In this document: positions 54,951-63,688 of the stretch, piece after piece
How positions within the stretch are numbered: the stretch's first letter is position 1
Layout: every line of letters starts with the position of its first letter
Source: Cryobacterium gelidum
GTDB lineage: Bacteria; Actinomycetota; Actinomycetes; Actinomycetales; Microbacteriaceae
Reading direction: 5' to 3'
DNA length: 64,000 nt
Assembly (NCBI RefSeq): GCF_004403985.1
Contig: NZ_SOHL01000016.1
Coordinates: 121,221-185,220 of the forward strand
The notes under the pieces: generated by a model
Databases searched by the model: none
The model's input: the letters and a program-made list of their open reading frames with translations, nothing else
What the model was told of the DNA's origin: nothing
Position numbers and translations under genes: made by a program

Positions 54951-55577
54951 TCACTGCTCGCGCGGTCGAAACTCGCGCGGCCAGTCGCTCGCACGAATGC
55001 GCTGGATCTCCTTGACCTCGCCGATCGTTCCCCACTCGTCGAGGCCCAGGCGCGACAGGGGCCGCAGCTTCTCAACGAGCGGATGCCCGCCATCGTCGAG
55101 CACGTCAGATGCGACGGCGATGTGGGTCACCTCGCCGAACACGAGCGTGCAATCGCCGAGCTCCAGCGTGGAATGCAGGCGGCATTCGATTGCCGCGGGG
55201 GATTGGGCCACCCGCATGGATCCCACGGTCAGGCTCGGCTCCCGCGTGAGCCCGGCCCGGTCGAACTCGCTCTCCTGGGGCTCGAAGTCAGTGCCGGTCG
55301 CGTTGACCTCCTCGAACAGTGATTCCGGCGTGAAGTTCACCACGAAGTCCGCAGTGGCGAGAATATTGCGCAGGGTGTCCTTGACGCCCACCGAGGTGAA
55401 CTGCACGATTGCTGGCGAGACGGATGCCACGGTGAAGAACGAATGCGGCGCCAAGTTGTCGACACCCGTCGCTGAACGGCTCGACACCCACGCAATGGGC
55501 CGCGGCACCACGAGCGAGTTCAGCAGGCGGTAGAAGTCACGGCGGGGCAGATTCCGGGGATCAAAGTCAGTACGCAC
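54951..55577 (-). CDS. Flavin reductase-like FMN-binding protein
   Basis: The protein has 208 residues with the flavin-reductase split barrel: FYRLLNSLVVPRPIAWVSS, LAPHSFFTVASVSPAIVQF, LRNILATADFVVNFT. Members reduce FMN with NAD(P)H or bind FMN as a redox partner of two-component monooxygenases. It is a lone minus-strand gene; no partner oxygenase lies next to it. Confidence 0.88.
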   Translation of the reverse strand: MRTDFDPRNLPRRDFYRLLNSLVVPRPIAWVSSRSATGVDNLAPHSFFTVASVSPAIVQFTSVGVKDTLRNILATADFVVNFTPESLFEEVNATGTDFEPQESEFDRAGLTREPSLTVGSMRVAQSPAAIECRLHSTLELGDCTLVFGEVTHIAVASDVLDDGGHPLVEKLRPLSRLGLDEWGTIGEVKEIQRIRASDWPREFRPREQ

Positions 55578-55657
55578 CCGTTCAGGCTAACAACTCGCCC
55601 CGCCGACCGGACCGCGCGCATACTCCCGCACCCGACCTGCGCCGATAGAGTGGTCTG

Positions 55658-56425
55658 GTGTCTATTCTTCCCCGCCTAGTGGCCTTCGACCTCGACGATA
55701 CGCTCGCGCCGTCCAAGTCTGCGCTCGACCCGACCATGATCGACCTGCTCGTGAAGCTGCTCGGCGTCACCGAGGTCTGCGTTATCTCCGGTGGCCAGTT
55801 CGGGCAATTCCAGTCGCAGATCATCGACAACCTGCCCGAGATCAGTACCGACAATCTCGCCCGCCTGCACCTCATGCCGACCTGTGGCACCCAGTACTAT
55901 CGCAGCGACGACCAGGGCTGGACCCAGGTGTACGCCGAGAACCTCAGCGACGACCAGAAGGCCCGGGCCCTCGGCGCCGTCGAGCAGACCGCCCGCCGCC
56001 TGGGTTACTGGGAAAGCGAGACCTGGGGCCCCATCCTCGAAGACCGCGGTTCGCAGATCACCTTCTCCGCCCTCGGCCAGGCTGCGCCGGTTGCCGCCAA
56101 AGTCGGCTGGGATCCGACCGGTGAGAAGAAGAATGCCCTGCGCGAGGCCGTGCAGGCACTGCTCCCCGACCTCGAGGTGCGTTCCGGCGGGTCGACATCC
56201 GTTGACATCACCCGGCAGGGTATTGACAAGGCCTACGGCATGATACGGCTGGCTGACCTCACCGGTGTTGGCCTTGAAGACATGCTGTTCGTCGGCGACC
56301 GCCTCGACGAGAACGGCAACGACTATCCGGTCAAGGTTCTCGGAGTGGAGTGCATCGCCGTCGAGGGTTGGCCCGACACTGCCGCCCTGCTCGAAGACCT
56401 GATTCCCCGCTATGTCACCGTCTGA
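55658..56425 (+). CDS. HAD-IIB family phosphatase, eukaryotic phosphomannomutase-like
   Basis: The protein has 255 residues from GTG 55658. HAD motif I is AFDLDDTLAPSK, motif II is CVISGGQ and the C-terminal motif is DMLFVGDRLDENGNDYPV. The cap and size fit the HAD-IIB phosphomannomutase/sucrose-phosphatase group. If it is a phosphomannomutase it would supply GDP-mannose for the nearby glycan genes; a phosphatase role is equally possible. Confidence 0.83.
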   Translation: MSILPRLVAFDLDDTLAPSKSALDPTMIDLLVKLLGVTEVCVISGGQFGQFQSQIIDNLPEISTDNLARLHLMPTCGTQYYRSDDQGWTQVYAENLSDDQKARALGAVEQTARRLGYWESETWGPILEDRGSQITFSALGQAAPVAAKVGWDPTGEKKNALREAVQALLPDLEVRSGGSTSVDITRQGIDKAYGMIRLADLTGVGLEDMLFVGDRLDENGNDYPVKVLGVECIAVEGWPDTAALLEDLIPRYVTV

Positions 56426-56528
56426 GAAGGGCGCAGACCGGCGCTAGCACCGCAGCTCGGGGCGGACTGAGCTACTCGATTCCGCTAAACCTAAAAAAGC
56501 GGGCACGATTCCATCTTGAGTTTTTCTC

Positions 56529-57602
56529 GTGTACATTTCGTTTGTGAAAACGATTCAGGCCCCCGAGAACCGCGAATGGATCAACTTCGCCAAGGGCGCG
56601 GCGATCATTCTTGTCGTGCTGTACCACTCGTCGTTGTTCCTCAACGACCTCGGGCTGGCCGGCAGCACACCGCGGTTGCGCCTCGTGCTTGGCTTCTTTC
56701 CGATGCCGGTGTTCTTCTTCGTTGCCGGGCTCACGGCAGCGCGCATGCTCACCTGGAACCTAAAAGATCTCTGGCGTCGCCGCCTGCTCGTGCTCGTGTA
56801 TCTGTACCTGCTGTGGTCGTTCATCCGCGTCGTGTTCTATGTCGTGGTGCCGCACCTTCGCGGCACCGAACGATCCCCGACCGATCTGTACAACATTGTG
56901 CTGCTGCCGGTGTGGCCCACCAGTAGTTACTGGTTCATCTGGGCTCTGGCGATTTTTACCCTGCTCGCCTGGCTGCTTCGTAGGCTGCCGGTCACAGTGC
57001 AAATCGGCCTCGCCACTGCCTTGGCGATCGTATCGACAACGCCGGGAGTGCTCGACCTCGATAACGTCGGCTGGGACCGTGTCGCCGCCAACTTCATCTT
57101 CTTCATCTCCGCCATCTACTGTTCGCACACGGTCTACCGCCTGGCCGCCCGGGTGCGCGTATGGCACGCCGTCGTGCTCGTCACCGCGTATATCGGACTC
57201 GCCGTGCTTCTCGTGCCACTGCACCTCTCGCGCATGCCCGGGCTGATCCTGCTCGAAAGCGCCGTCGCCGTCGCAATGGGCGTCGCCCTGGCCACCCTTT
57301 TGGTGCGCGTGAAGTGGCTGAACTTCATGAACACGCTCGGTCAATACAGCTTTCAGATCTACCTGCTGCACCTGTTTCTCGTGGCGGGCGCCCTCGCGCT
57401 GCTCGCCCCGTTCGCCGATGCGCCGTGGCTCCAACGCTCCGGCAACGTCCTGCCATTCCTGCTCGCTGCAATCGTGCTCGTCGCCTCGCTCTATCTCGCC
57501 AGGATCCTGCGCCGGTTCTCGTTCCTCTGGGTCAGCCCGTTCCGCACGCGCCAGACCAAATCGGTCCAGCGTCGGGCTCACTTGAATGGAGATCTGTTGT
57601 GA
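56529..57602 (+). CDS. Acyltransferase 3 family membrane protein
   Basis: The protein has 357 residues and about ten helices: NREWINFAKGAAIILVVLYHSSLFL (catalytic His), FPMPVFFFVAGLTAARML, YSFQIYLLHLFLVAG. This is the acyltransferase 3 fold without an SGNH domain. GTG 56529 is the longest start; GTG 56544 is an alternative; no clear ribosome binding site. The stop overlaps the next gene by 4 bases. It likely adds an acyl group to the polysaccharide. Confidence 0.88.
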   Translation: MYISFVKTIQAPENREWINFAKGAAIILVVLYHSSLFLNDLGLAGSTPRLRLVLGFFPMPVFFFVAGLTAARMLTWNLKDLWRRRLLVLVYLYLLWSFIRVVFYVVVPHLRGTERSPTDLYNIVLLPVWPTSSYWFIWALAIFTLLAWLLRRLPVTVQIGLATALAIVSTTPGVLDLDNVGWDRVAANFIFFISAIYCSHTVYRLAARVRVWHAVVLVTAYIGLAVLLVPLHLSRMPGLILLESAVAVAMGVALATLLVRVKWLNFMNTLGQYSFQIYLLHLFLVAGALALLAPFADAPWLQRSGNVLPFLLAAIVLVASLYLARILRRFSFLWVSPFRTRQTKSVQRRAHLNGDLL

Positions 57603-58531
57603 AGAAAACCCGGCCTCTGTCGGCTGTGCTGCTCGCAGCAGGTGTCGGCTTGCTCGCTGTGGGTGTGGTGCTGAGCGGCTGCTCCGTCTCGTCCACCAAG
57701 CCCGCCGCGAATGCGCGCGGCGACACGGTCGTGCTGCAGAATGACCTGCAGTACGGCACCGTTAGTGGCGAGAAGCTTCTGTTGAACGCCTGCCTGCCCA
57801 AGGATAAGAAGGCGCCCAGCGCAGCGGTGATCCTCATTCACGGCGGGGGGTTCGACAGCGGAACGAAGGATGTCGGCGGTATGAGCGCCCTGTGCTCGGA
57901 GCTGGCCGACGGCGGCATCGCGGCCTTTTCGGTGGACTACCGGCTGGCTCCGAAATTCCCGTATCCAGCGCAGGTGGACGATGTCACCCATGCGCTCGAA
58001 TGGTTGCGCGAGCCGGATCAAGTCGCCGAGTTCGGCATCGACCCCGAACGCATTGGACTGGTCGGCAGCTCGGCCGGAGCAATCATCGCCTCCTCGATCG
58101 GAACCAGGGGCACCGGGAGCCTGACTCGCGGTGACCGGGTCGCGGCGGTGGTGGCACTGTCGCCGGCGGTCGACCTCACCAAAGCTGGCCTCGTGCTCGG
58201 TGACCCATCGAAAAAGGCGGTCGCCTCGATTCTGCAATATCTCGGCTGCTCTGACTTCACCGATTGCCCGAACGCCCGCGACGCGTCGGCACTATACTCT
58301 GTCGACAAGACCGATCCGCCGTTTTACGTGGCCATCTCAAAAAAAGAACTCGTTCCTCTCCAGCAGGGCCAGGCCATGGCGCGCGCGCTCCAAGCGGTCC
58401 ACGTGCCTGTCATTCTCGATGTGAAACCCGGTAAACGACACGCCTTGGAGCTTCTCGACGAGGCCACGAGAGCAAGTATCCGGCAGTTCCTGCTGGACAA
58501 TTTGGTCAACTCCTCAACACAAACCAAATAA
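57599..58531 (+). CDS. Alpha/beta hydrolase lipoprotein (esterase)
   Basis: The protein has 310 residues from GTG 57599, overlapping the upstream stop, with GGAG 7 bases upstream. A signal peptide ends at VVLSGC (lipidated Cys28). It has the HGGGF oxyanion loop, GLVGSSAGA nucleophile (GxSxG), and late Asp/His (KPGKRHALEL). It belongs to the hormone-sensitive lipase/acetyl-esterase type. Coupling to an acyltransferase gene suggests it trims acyl groups from a surface glycan. Confidence 0.88.
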   Translation: MKKTRPLSAVLLAAGVGLLAVGVVLSGCSVSSTKPAANARGDTVVLQNDLQYGTVSGEKLLLNACLPKDKKAPSAAVILIHGGGFDSGTKDVGGMSALCSELADGGIAAFSVDYRLAPKFPYPAQVDDVTHALEWLREPDQVAEFGIDPERIGLVGSSAGAIIASSIGTRGTGSLTRGDRVAAVVALSPAVDLTKAGLVLGDPSKKAVASILQYLGCSDFTDCPNARDASALYSVDKTDPPFYVAISKKELVPLQQGQAMARALQAVHVPVILDVKPGKRHALELLDEATRASIRQFLLDNLVNSSTQTK

Positions 58532-58636
58532 ATCCCCATTGCGGACTGTCCAAAAGTGAGGTTTTTTATGCCAACATGGGGACTTGTCGCCGTGCACCCG
58601 AAGCACGACGCGTCGATAACGCGGGGAGAAGTGCAT

Positions 58637-60247
58637 ATGGAACTGAAACGACTGGTTCGAATTTTGCGAAAACGGTGGATTCTTATCGTCGCCTTCACCC
58701 TGCTTGGCGTGGTCGGTGGAGCAGCCGCGGCGATGCTGACCCCGGTGCAATACGAATCGTCCACCCGAGTGTTTGTGGCCGCGAAGATCCAACTCCTGTC
58801 CACTCCCGGTGACCTCGTGCAGGGCAACAACTTCGTGGTGCAGAGGCTGCCGTATTACCTCGAAGTCGCCACGAGCCCCCGTGTGCTCGATCCGGTGATC
58901 GCGAGCCTGGGCCTCAATGAGAGCGCGGTCGACCTCGCCGAGCGGGTCACGGCCACGACCCAGCCGGGCTCGGCCGTCATCGAAATCGCCGGCTTCGCCC
59001 CAACGGCGGACGCCGCGCAGCAGCTCGCGCAGTCCGTTTCGGAGAGTTTCACCGACGTCGTCATCAACCAGCTGGAAACGCCCGCTGCCGGGGGTGCGAG
59101 TCCGGTCACGGTCGGCGTTCTCGACCCCGCTGTCGCCCCCGACAACCCCGCGCTGCCCCTGCTCTACCTCAACCTCGCCGTCGGCCTGGTGACCGGACTG
59201 CTGCTGGGCTTTGTCACCGCCCTCATCCTGGGGCTGCTCGACCGCCGCATCTACAACCGCGACGACATCGAACGACTCACGGTCGTTCCGGTGCTCGGCG
59301 GTATCCCGCGCGAAGCGCGCGCCACCCCGATCATCACACCCGACGGTGCGTCTACCGCCCGCGCTGAGGCGTTCCGGGTGCTGCGCACCAACCTGGAGTT
59401 CGCCGACGCCGACGCCGACACTAGTCGCCGCAGCCTTCTGGTGACATCCTCGGTCTCGGGGGAGGGTAAAACCACGACGCTTGTGAATCTTGCCATCGTG
59501 CTGGCCGAGAGCGGCGCAACTGTCGCCGTGATCGACGCCGATCTGCGAACTCCCCGGCTCGCCCACTACCTCGGCCTCGACGCCGATCGTGGTCTGACCG
59601 ACGTGCTGGTTGGCGATGTGCAGCTCAAGGAATCCCTGCAATTGTGGGGCACGCTGCATCCGCTTACCGTCTTGACGTCGGGCAGGATCCCCACCAATCC
59701 AAGCGAATTACTCGGATCGGTTGCCATGGGCACGGTGCTCGACGTGCTCAGCAGCAGCTACGACTACGTACTCATCGACGCTCCGTCGGTGCTCGCGGTG
59801 ACCGATGCGGCCGTGCTGAGCCGCTGGGCCGGCGGCACCATTCTGGTCGTCGGCGCGAGCCGCGTGCGCGAACCCGAACTGATCGCCGCCTTCGCTGCCC
59901 TCGAAGCGGTGGGTACCACGCCGCTCGGCGTCGTGCTGGCCATGGTTCCTGCACGTGGTCCCGACGCGCTCGTGCGTGACAACGGCTTCGCGGCTACCAC
60001 CCGATCGACACCCCGTGCCACCCGCACGACCAACGCGAATACGACCGACGCTGCTGGCACGTCCGACGCGAACACGTCCGACGCGAACACGACCGACACG
60101 AATACGACCGACGCGGACACGACCGACGCGAATACGTCCGACGCGAATACGACCGACGCGGACACGACCGACGCGAGTCGTTCCGTCCCGCAAAACGGCG
60201 AGTCTGCCCGGATAGATACCTCAGCCCAACAGCGCGTCACCTGGTAG
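58637..60247 (+). CDS. Polysaccharide co-polymerase/tyrosine autokinase (Wzc/CpsD-like)
   Basis: The protein has 536 residues from ATG 58637 (GGGGAG upstream). A Wzz-type domain with two helices (ILIVAFTLLGVVGGAAAA; LYLNLAVGLVTGLLLGFVTAL) precedes a BY-kinase domain with Walker A (SVSGEGKTTT), A' (VIDADLRTPR) and B (YVLIDAPSV). The tail from about residue 455 is nine TTDAN-like pentapeptides and has no Tyr at all. Usually the tail holds the autophosphorylated Tyr cluster. It sets chain length in exopolysaccharide export. Loss of the Tyr tail suggests altered regulation. Confidence 0.9.
   Translation: MELKRLVRILRKRWILIVAFTLLGVVGGAAAAMLTPVQYESSTRVFVAAKIQLLSTPGDLVQGNNFVVQRLPYYLEVATSPRVLDPVIASLGLNESAVDLAERVTATTQPGSAVIEIAGFAPTADAAQQLAQSVSESFTDVVINQLETPAAGGASPVTVGVLDPAVAPDNPALPLLYLNLAVGLVTGLLLGFVTALILGLLDRRIYNRDDIERLTVVPVLGGIPREARATPIITPDGASTARAEAFRVLRTNLEFADADADTSRRSLLVTSSVSGEGKTTTLVNLAIVLAESGATVAVIDADLRTPRLAHYLGLDADRGLTDVLVGDVQLKESLQLWGTLHPLTVLTSGRIPTNPSELLGSVAMGTVLDVLSSSYDYVLIDAPSVLAVTDAAVLSRWAGGTILVVGASRVREPELIAAFAALEAVGTTPLGVVLAMVPARGPDALVRDNGFAATTRSTPRATRTTNANTTDAAGTSDANTSDANTTDTNTTDADTTDANTSDANTTDADTTDASRSVPQNGESARIDTSAQQRVTW
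60038..60175 (+). repeat. 15-bp coding repeat (TTDAN pentapeptides) in the kinase tail
   Basis: ACGACCGACGCGAAT-type units of 15 bases encode TTDAN/TSDAN/TTDAD in about nine copies (one is 18 bases). The units are in frame at the extreme 3' end. The antisense strand is also repetitive (a Val-Gly-Arg-rich frame), a shadow. Confidence 0.9.
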
Positions 60248-60324
60248 CCCACCCATCGCGCTCCGTGACGCACGTTCGAGGACGCGCGTTGGAAACAGTT
60301 CATCGGTACCCGAAGGGAGCCTGA

Positions 60325-61329
60325 GTGTCCACGCATGCGTCACACCCGATCGATCCGTCGACTACCCCGAGACGGAAGCTTTTGCTCGTCGCCTCCACCG
60401 GCGGGCATCTGGCCCAGTTGGTGCGGCTGGCACCGGGCCTCGGAGCCACGCCGAGCTCGCTCTGGATCACCTTTGATTCCGCGCAGAGCCGGTCCTTGCT
60501 CGCTGGCCGTCGCCGCATCCACGTACCATATGTGCGCCCCCGCGACTACCTCGGCATGATGCGGGCGGCCGGCATCCTGCGCCGGGTGCTGCAGCATGAA
60601 AAATTTGACGGCGCCGTGAGCACCGGGGCTGGCCTCGCCGTCGCCGCGCTCCCGCAGGCCGCGCTCTGCGGCGTGCCGAGCCTGTACATCGAGAGTGTCT
60701 CCCGGGTCGAGGGTCCATCGCTCAGCGGGCGGATACTCGCTGCCAGCCACCTCGTCAGCCTGCGCACCCAGCATCCAGCCTGGGCTACCAAGCGCTGGCG
60801 CACACACCCCAGCGTGCTCTCCACCTACCAATCGTTGACCCGGCGCGCGCCGGATCATCCCCGCCTCTTCGTCACCCTCGGCACCATCGAGGGCTACCGA
60901 TTCGATTCCCTCGTCGATGCCGTGCTCGCGAGCGGCTTGGCCGATGAGCGCACCGTCTGGCAGCTCGGTTTCACCACCAACCGCACCGATCTTCCCGGTG
61001 AGGTGTGTCAGATCATGCCGACCACGCAGTTCATACACTCCGCGCTGACCGCCGACGTCGTCATCACCCACGCCGGCGTTGGCACCTTCATGGGGCTGCT
61101 CGAAATGGGTATCTTTCCGGTGATCGTGACCCGCCGTAAGCACCGCAACGAACACGTCGACGACCACCAGATGCAAATCGCCGAGCTCGCCCAGCGCCTT
61201 GGGGTGGCCCGTGCCGTTGACGCGCCCGACCTGACGGCTGACGTCATCCGTTTCGCGGCCAGCCGTGCCATCGCCACTACCACTACCACCACCACTGCGG
61301 AGCGCATACCGCAGTCCAGCGACCAATGA
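60325..61329 (+). CDS. Fused PssD/PssE (Alg14/Alg13-type) glycosyltransferase
   Basis: The protein has 334 residues from GTG 60325. The N-terminal half (LLVASTGGHLAQLVRLAPGL, AALCGVPSLYIESVSRVEGPSL) is PssD/Alg14-like. The C-terminal half (RLFVTLGTIEGYRFDSLVDAV, THAGVGTFMGLLEMGIFPVIV) is PssE/Alg13-like. The two are often separate proteins; here they form one chain. It transfers the second sugar onto lipid-linked undecaprenyl saccharide. A run of seven Thr (ACC/ACT repeats) is near the C-terminus. It overlaps the next gene by 4 bases. Confidence 0.88.
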   Translation: MSTHASHPIDPSTTPRRKLLLVASTGGHLAQLVRLAPGLGATPSSLWITFDSAQSRSLLAGRRRIHVPYVRPRDYLGMMRAAGILRRVLQHEKFDGAVSTGAGLAVAALPQAALCGVPSLYIESVSRVEGPSLSGRILAASHLVSLRTQHPAWATKRWRTHPSVLSTYQSLTRRAPDHPRLFVTLGTIEGYRFDSLVDAVLASGLADERTVWQLGFTTNRTDLPGEVCQIMPTTQFIHSALTADVVITHAGVGTFMGLLEMGIFPVIVTRRKHRNEHVDDHQMQIAELAQRLGVARAVDAPDLTADVIRFAASRAIATTTTTTTAERIPQSSDQ

Positions 61330-62456
61330 GCGAACGCACGCGACACCACCGGAGACCGCGCGAAATCTTCGTGCCCGCACGTGGCCAATACGACAACATC
61401 GGTGACATTCTGCTGCGTCGCCAGTTGCTCGACTGGTTGCGCACAAGCGGCCCGCTGCACGTGTATGTCGGCGAGGCACCCGACGGCTACGCCGAGGGCC
61501 TGGGGCTGAGACCCGACGACGTGCGATACCGCTCCTTTCGCCGCTGGTACACGGCGGCGCTGCGAAGTGCGGCGCGCGGCCGGGCCTCGTACGTGTTCAA
61601 ACCCGGAGAGATTCAGCTCACCCTGATCGGCATGAAAGAGCATCTCGCCATGCTGCCAGTGCTTGCCCTCGTGCGCGCACGGCACGGCCGCGTCGCCCGG
61701 ATCGGCGTGGGCAGCCGCAACTTTGCGCCGCTGCCGCGTGCCCTCATGGGCCCCTCGATCGCGCTATCGAACATGTCGATGTGGCGGGATGCTGCGACGG
61801 CGGGGTATCTCGGGCAGGGCGGGATCATGCCCGACCTGGCCTTTGCCGGAGTCAGCAGCCGTGCCACTGTGAGCGATGCCGATGCGGGTGGTACCGACTT
61901 GAGCGGTAGCGCGCGCCGCGACATACTCGTCGTATCGATGCGCTCCGACCTCGGCTACCCGAGCGCCGCATGGCTCGCCGGGGTGCGCGCCGTCGCGGCC
62001 GACAACGGACTCGAAATCTGGTGCGTCACCCAGGTATTGCGCGATGACAATAAGTGCGGCCAGCTCGCCACCGACCTCGGGGGTCAGGCGTTGCGCTGGA
62101 ACGGCACCGCCCACGACGAGCAAGAGCAGCGTCTGCGCGCACTGTACCAGCGGGCGGCGCTCGCCGTGAGTGATCGCCTGCACGTGCTCGTGGGCGCCCT
62201 CACCGAGGGGGCGGTTCCCGCCGCGCTCCTGGTGGACACTAAATCCGACAAGATTGCCCGGCACTTCGCCGCCGCCGGACTGCACGACGTGAGCATCGCC
62301 AGCTCGGGCTTGCGTGCCGACGAGATCACGGCGCGGTTGCAGAACCTGGTCGGTCGACGCGCGGCTATCCTGGCCGGGCTGGCCGAGGCCCAGGACGAAT
62401 TACAAACCGTTCGTCGCCTGCTCGATCAGGTGCTCACCCACGAGAGCGTGCGGTGA
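61326..62456 (+). CDS. Polysaccharide pyruvyl transferase family protein
   Basis: The protein has 376 residues, ATG 61326 overlapping the upstream stop. The CsaB/EpsO-type motifs are ARGQYDNIGDILLRRQLLDWL near the start and AVSDRLHVLVGALTEGAVPAALL near the end. It adds ketal-linked pyruvate to a sugar residue from PEP, giving the polymer negative charge. The stop overlaps the next start. Confidence 0.88.
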   Translation: MSERTRHHRRPREIFVPARGQYDNIGDILLRRQLLDWLRTSGPLHVYVGEAPDGYAEGLGLRPDDVRYRSFRRWYTAALRSAARGRASYVFKPGEIQLTLIGMKEHLAMLPVLALVRARHGRVARIGVGSRNFAPLPRALMGPSIALSNMSMWRDAATAGYLGQGGIMPDLAFAGVSSRATVSDADAGGTDLSGSARRDILVVSMRSDLGYPSAAWLAGVRAVAADNGLEIWCVTQVLRDDNKCGQLATDLGGQALRWNGTAHDEQEQRLRALYQRAALAVSDRLHVLVGALTEGAVPAALLVDTKSDKIARHFAAAGLHDVSIASSGLRADEITARLQNLVGRRAAILAGLAEAQDELQTVRRLLDQVLTHESVR

Positions 62457-63688
62457 GCCTCGCCGCAGCGGGCGACACCGGGCCGATCGATGTCGCACGG
62501 GTTGAATCCGAACCGATCGAGACCGAACCGAGCAACATCGTGCCGCCCCCAGTCTCAGCCTTGCTCTCTGCCCCCGCCCCCGCTTCGGTCCCAATTCTGC
62601 CCGTGCCTTCCATGAAGACGGAACGGCTGCTCGCCGTGCACATCGGGCGCAGCGGCGAGGTTGCCGGCGGTATGAGTCAGGTCGTCAACGGTTACCTCGC
62701 TCATTCCTTCGCCGACTTCGACGTGCGTCTGGTCTCCTCGCGAGATGGCAGTGGTGGGGTACGGGCGGCCATAGTGGCGGGATCCGCTTTCTGGAAGCTG
62801 CTGCGGTTAGCGGAACCCGAGCGTACCGTCGTAATCGCGCACCTCTCGCAGGGTGGCTCCTTTGCACGCGAAGGAGCCTTGCTTGCTCTCGCCCGCGCAC
62901 GCGGGTTCGCCACGGTGGCCCAGCTGCATGGCAGTTCCTTCGCCGACTTTGCCAAGAAACGACCCGGCCTGGTCGGGCGTATTTTGCGCGCGGCCGATGT
63001 GGTGCTGACCCTGTCGGCCGAGTCGCGCGCCGTGGCCGCCGAATTTGTGCCGGGGGAACGAACCGTGCTCGTACCGAACGCGGTCGCCGACGGCGTCGTT
63101 CGGACGATCGAACCGCTCGTGGTGTTCGGCGGCGCGGTCAGTAAACGCAAGGGCGTGGACGTGCTCCTGGCGGCGTGGCAGCGGGTTGCGCCCGAGCATC
63201 CGCTCTGGCGACTCATCATCGCCGGTCCGATTACCGATCAGCCCGTGGCGCCGCTCACCCGGGCCGAGTTCGTCGGACCGCTCAGCCACCGGGCCCTCAT
63301 GGTGCTGCTCGAACGGTCGGCGATAGCGGTGTTGCCCTCGCGTGACGAGGCGATGCCCATGTTCATTCTCGAAGCCATGGCCCGTGGCAACTGCGTCGTG
63401 GCGACCCGGGTCGGAGGGATTCCCGAAGTGCTCGCGAACGGTGTGGGGGTGATCGTGGAACCCGGCGATGTCGACTCGCTCGAATCGGCGCTGCGGCAGG
63501 CGATGACGGATGCGCCGTGGCGCGCCAAGAAGGCGGATCTGGCCAGATCCGCCTTCGCGGCCACCTATTCGGCGACCGCCGCCTTTCCGCTGGTCGAGCG
63601 CAGCTGGAGGACTGCCCTCGACCTGAGATCACAGCGTGTGGCTACGAAATACACGCCTGGTTCGAGAACCCGGACCCTGCCAGGGTGA
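62453..63688 (+). CDS. Glycosyltransferase family 4
   Basis: The protein has 411 residues from GTG 62453, with ATG 62612 as an alternative that removes a Pro-rich N-terminus. It has LAVHIGRSGEVAGGMSQVVNGYL and the GT-B nucleotide-sugar site (FGGAVSKRKGVDVLLAAW, PSRDEAMPMFILEAMARGNCVVATRVGGIPEVL). It is a retaining glycosyltransferase of the polysaccharide cluster. The 3' end overlaps the convergent beta-helix gene by 47 bases. Confidence 0.9.
   Translation: MSLAAAGDTGPIDVARVESEPIETEPSNIVPPPVSALLSAPAPASVPILPVPSMKTERLLAVHIGRSGEVAGGMSQVVNGYLAHSFADFDVRLVSSRDGSGGVRAAIVAGSAFWKLLRLAEPERTVVIAHLSQGGSFAREGALLALARARGFATVAQLHGSSFADFAKKRPGLVGRILRAADVVLTLSAESRAVAAEFVPGERTVLVPNAVADGVVRTIEPLVVFGGAVSKRKGVDVLLAAWQRVAPEHPLWRLIIAGPITDQPVAPLTRAEFVGPLSHRALMVLLERSAIAVLPSRDEAMPMFILEAMARGNCVVATRVGGIPEVLANGVGVIVEPGDVDSLESALRQAMTDAPWRAKKADLARSAFAATYSATAAFPLVERSWRTALDLRSQRVATKYTPGSRTRTLPG

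Noticed and set aside
57161..57598. Upstream extension of the lipoprotein esterase frame
   Set aside because: It runs inside the acyltransferase gene in another frame; the GTG at 57599 with a ribosome binding site and a lipoprotein signal peptide is clear.
60038..60175. CRISPR array
   Set aside because: The units are contiguous coding pentapeptide repeats with no spacers, and no cas genes are present.
59708..60193. Minus-strand Val-Gly-Arg repeat protein opposite the kinase tail
   Set aside because: It is a direct by-product of the 15-bp repeat on the coding strand; no start signal or flanking structure.
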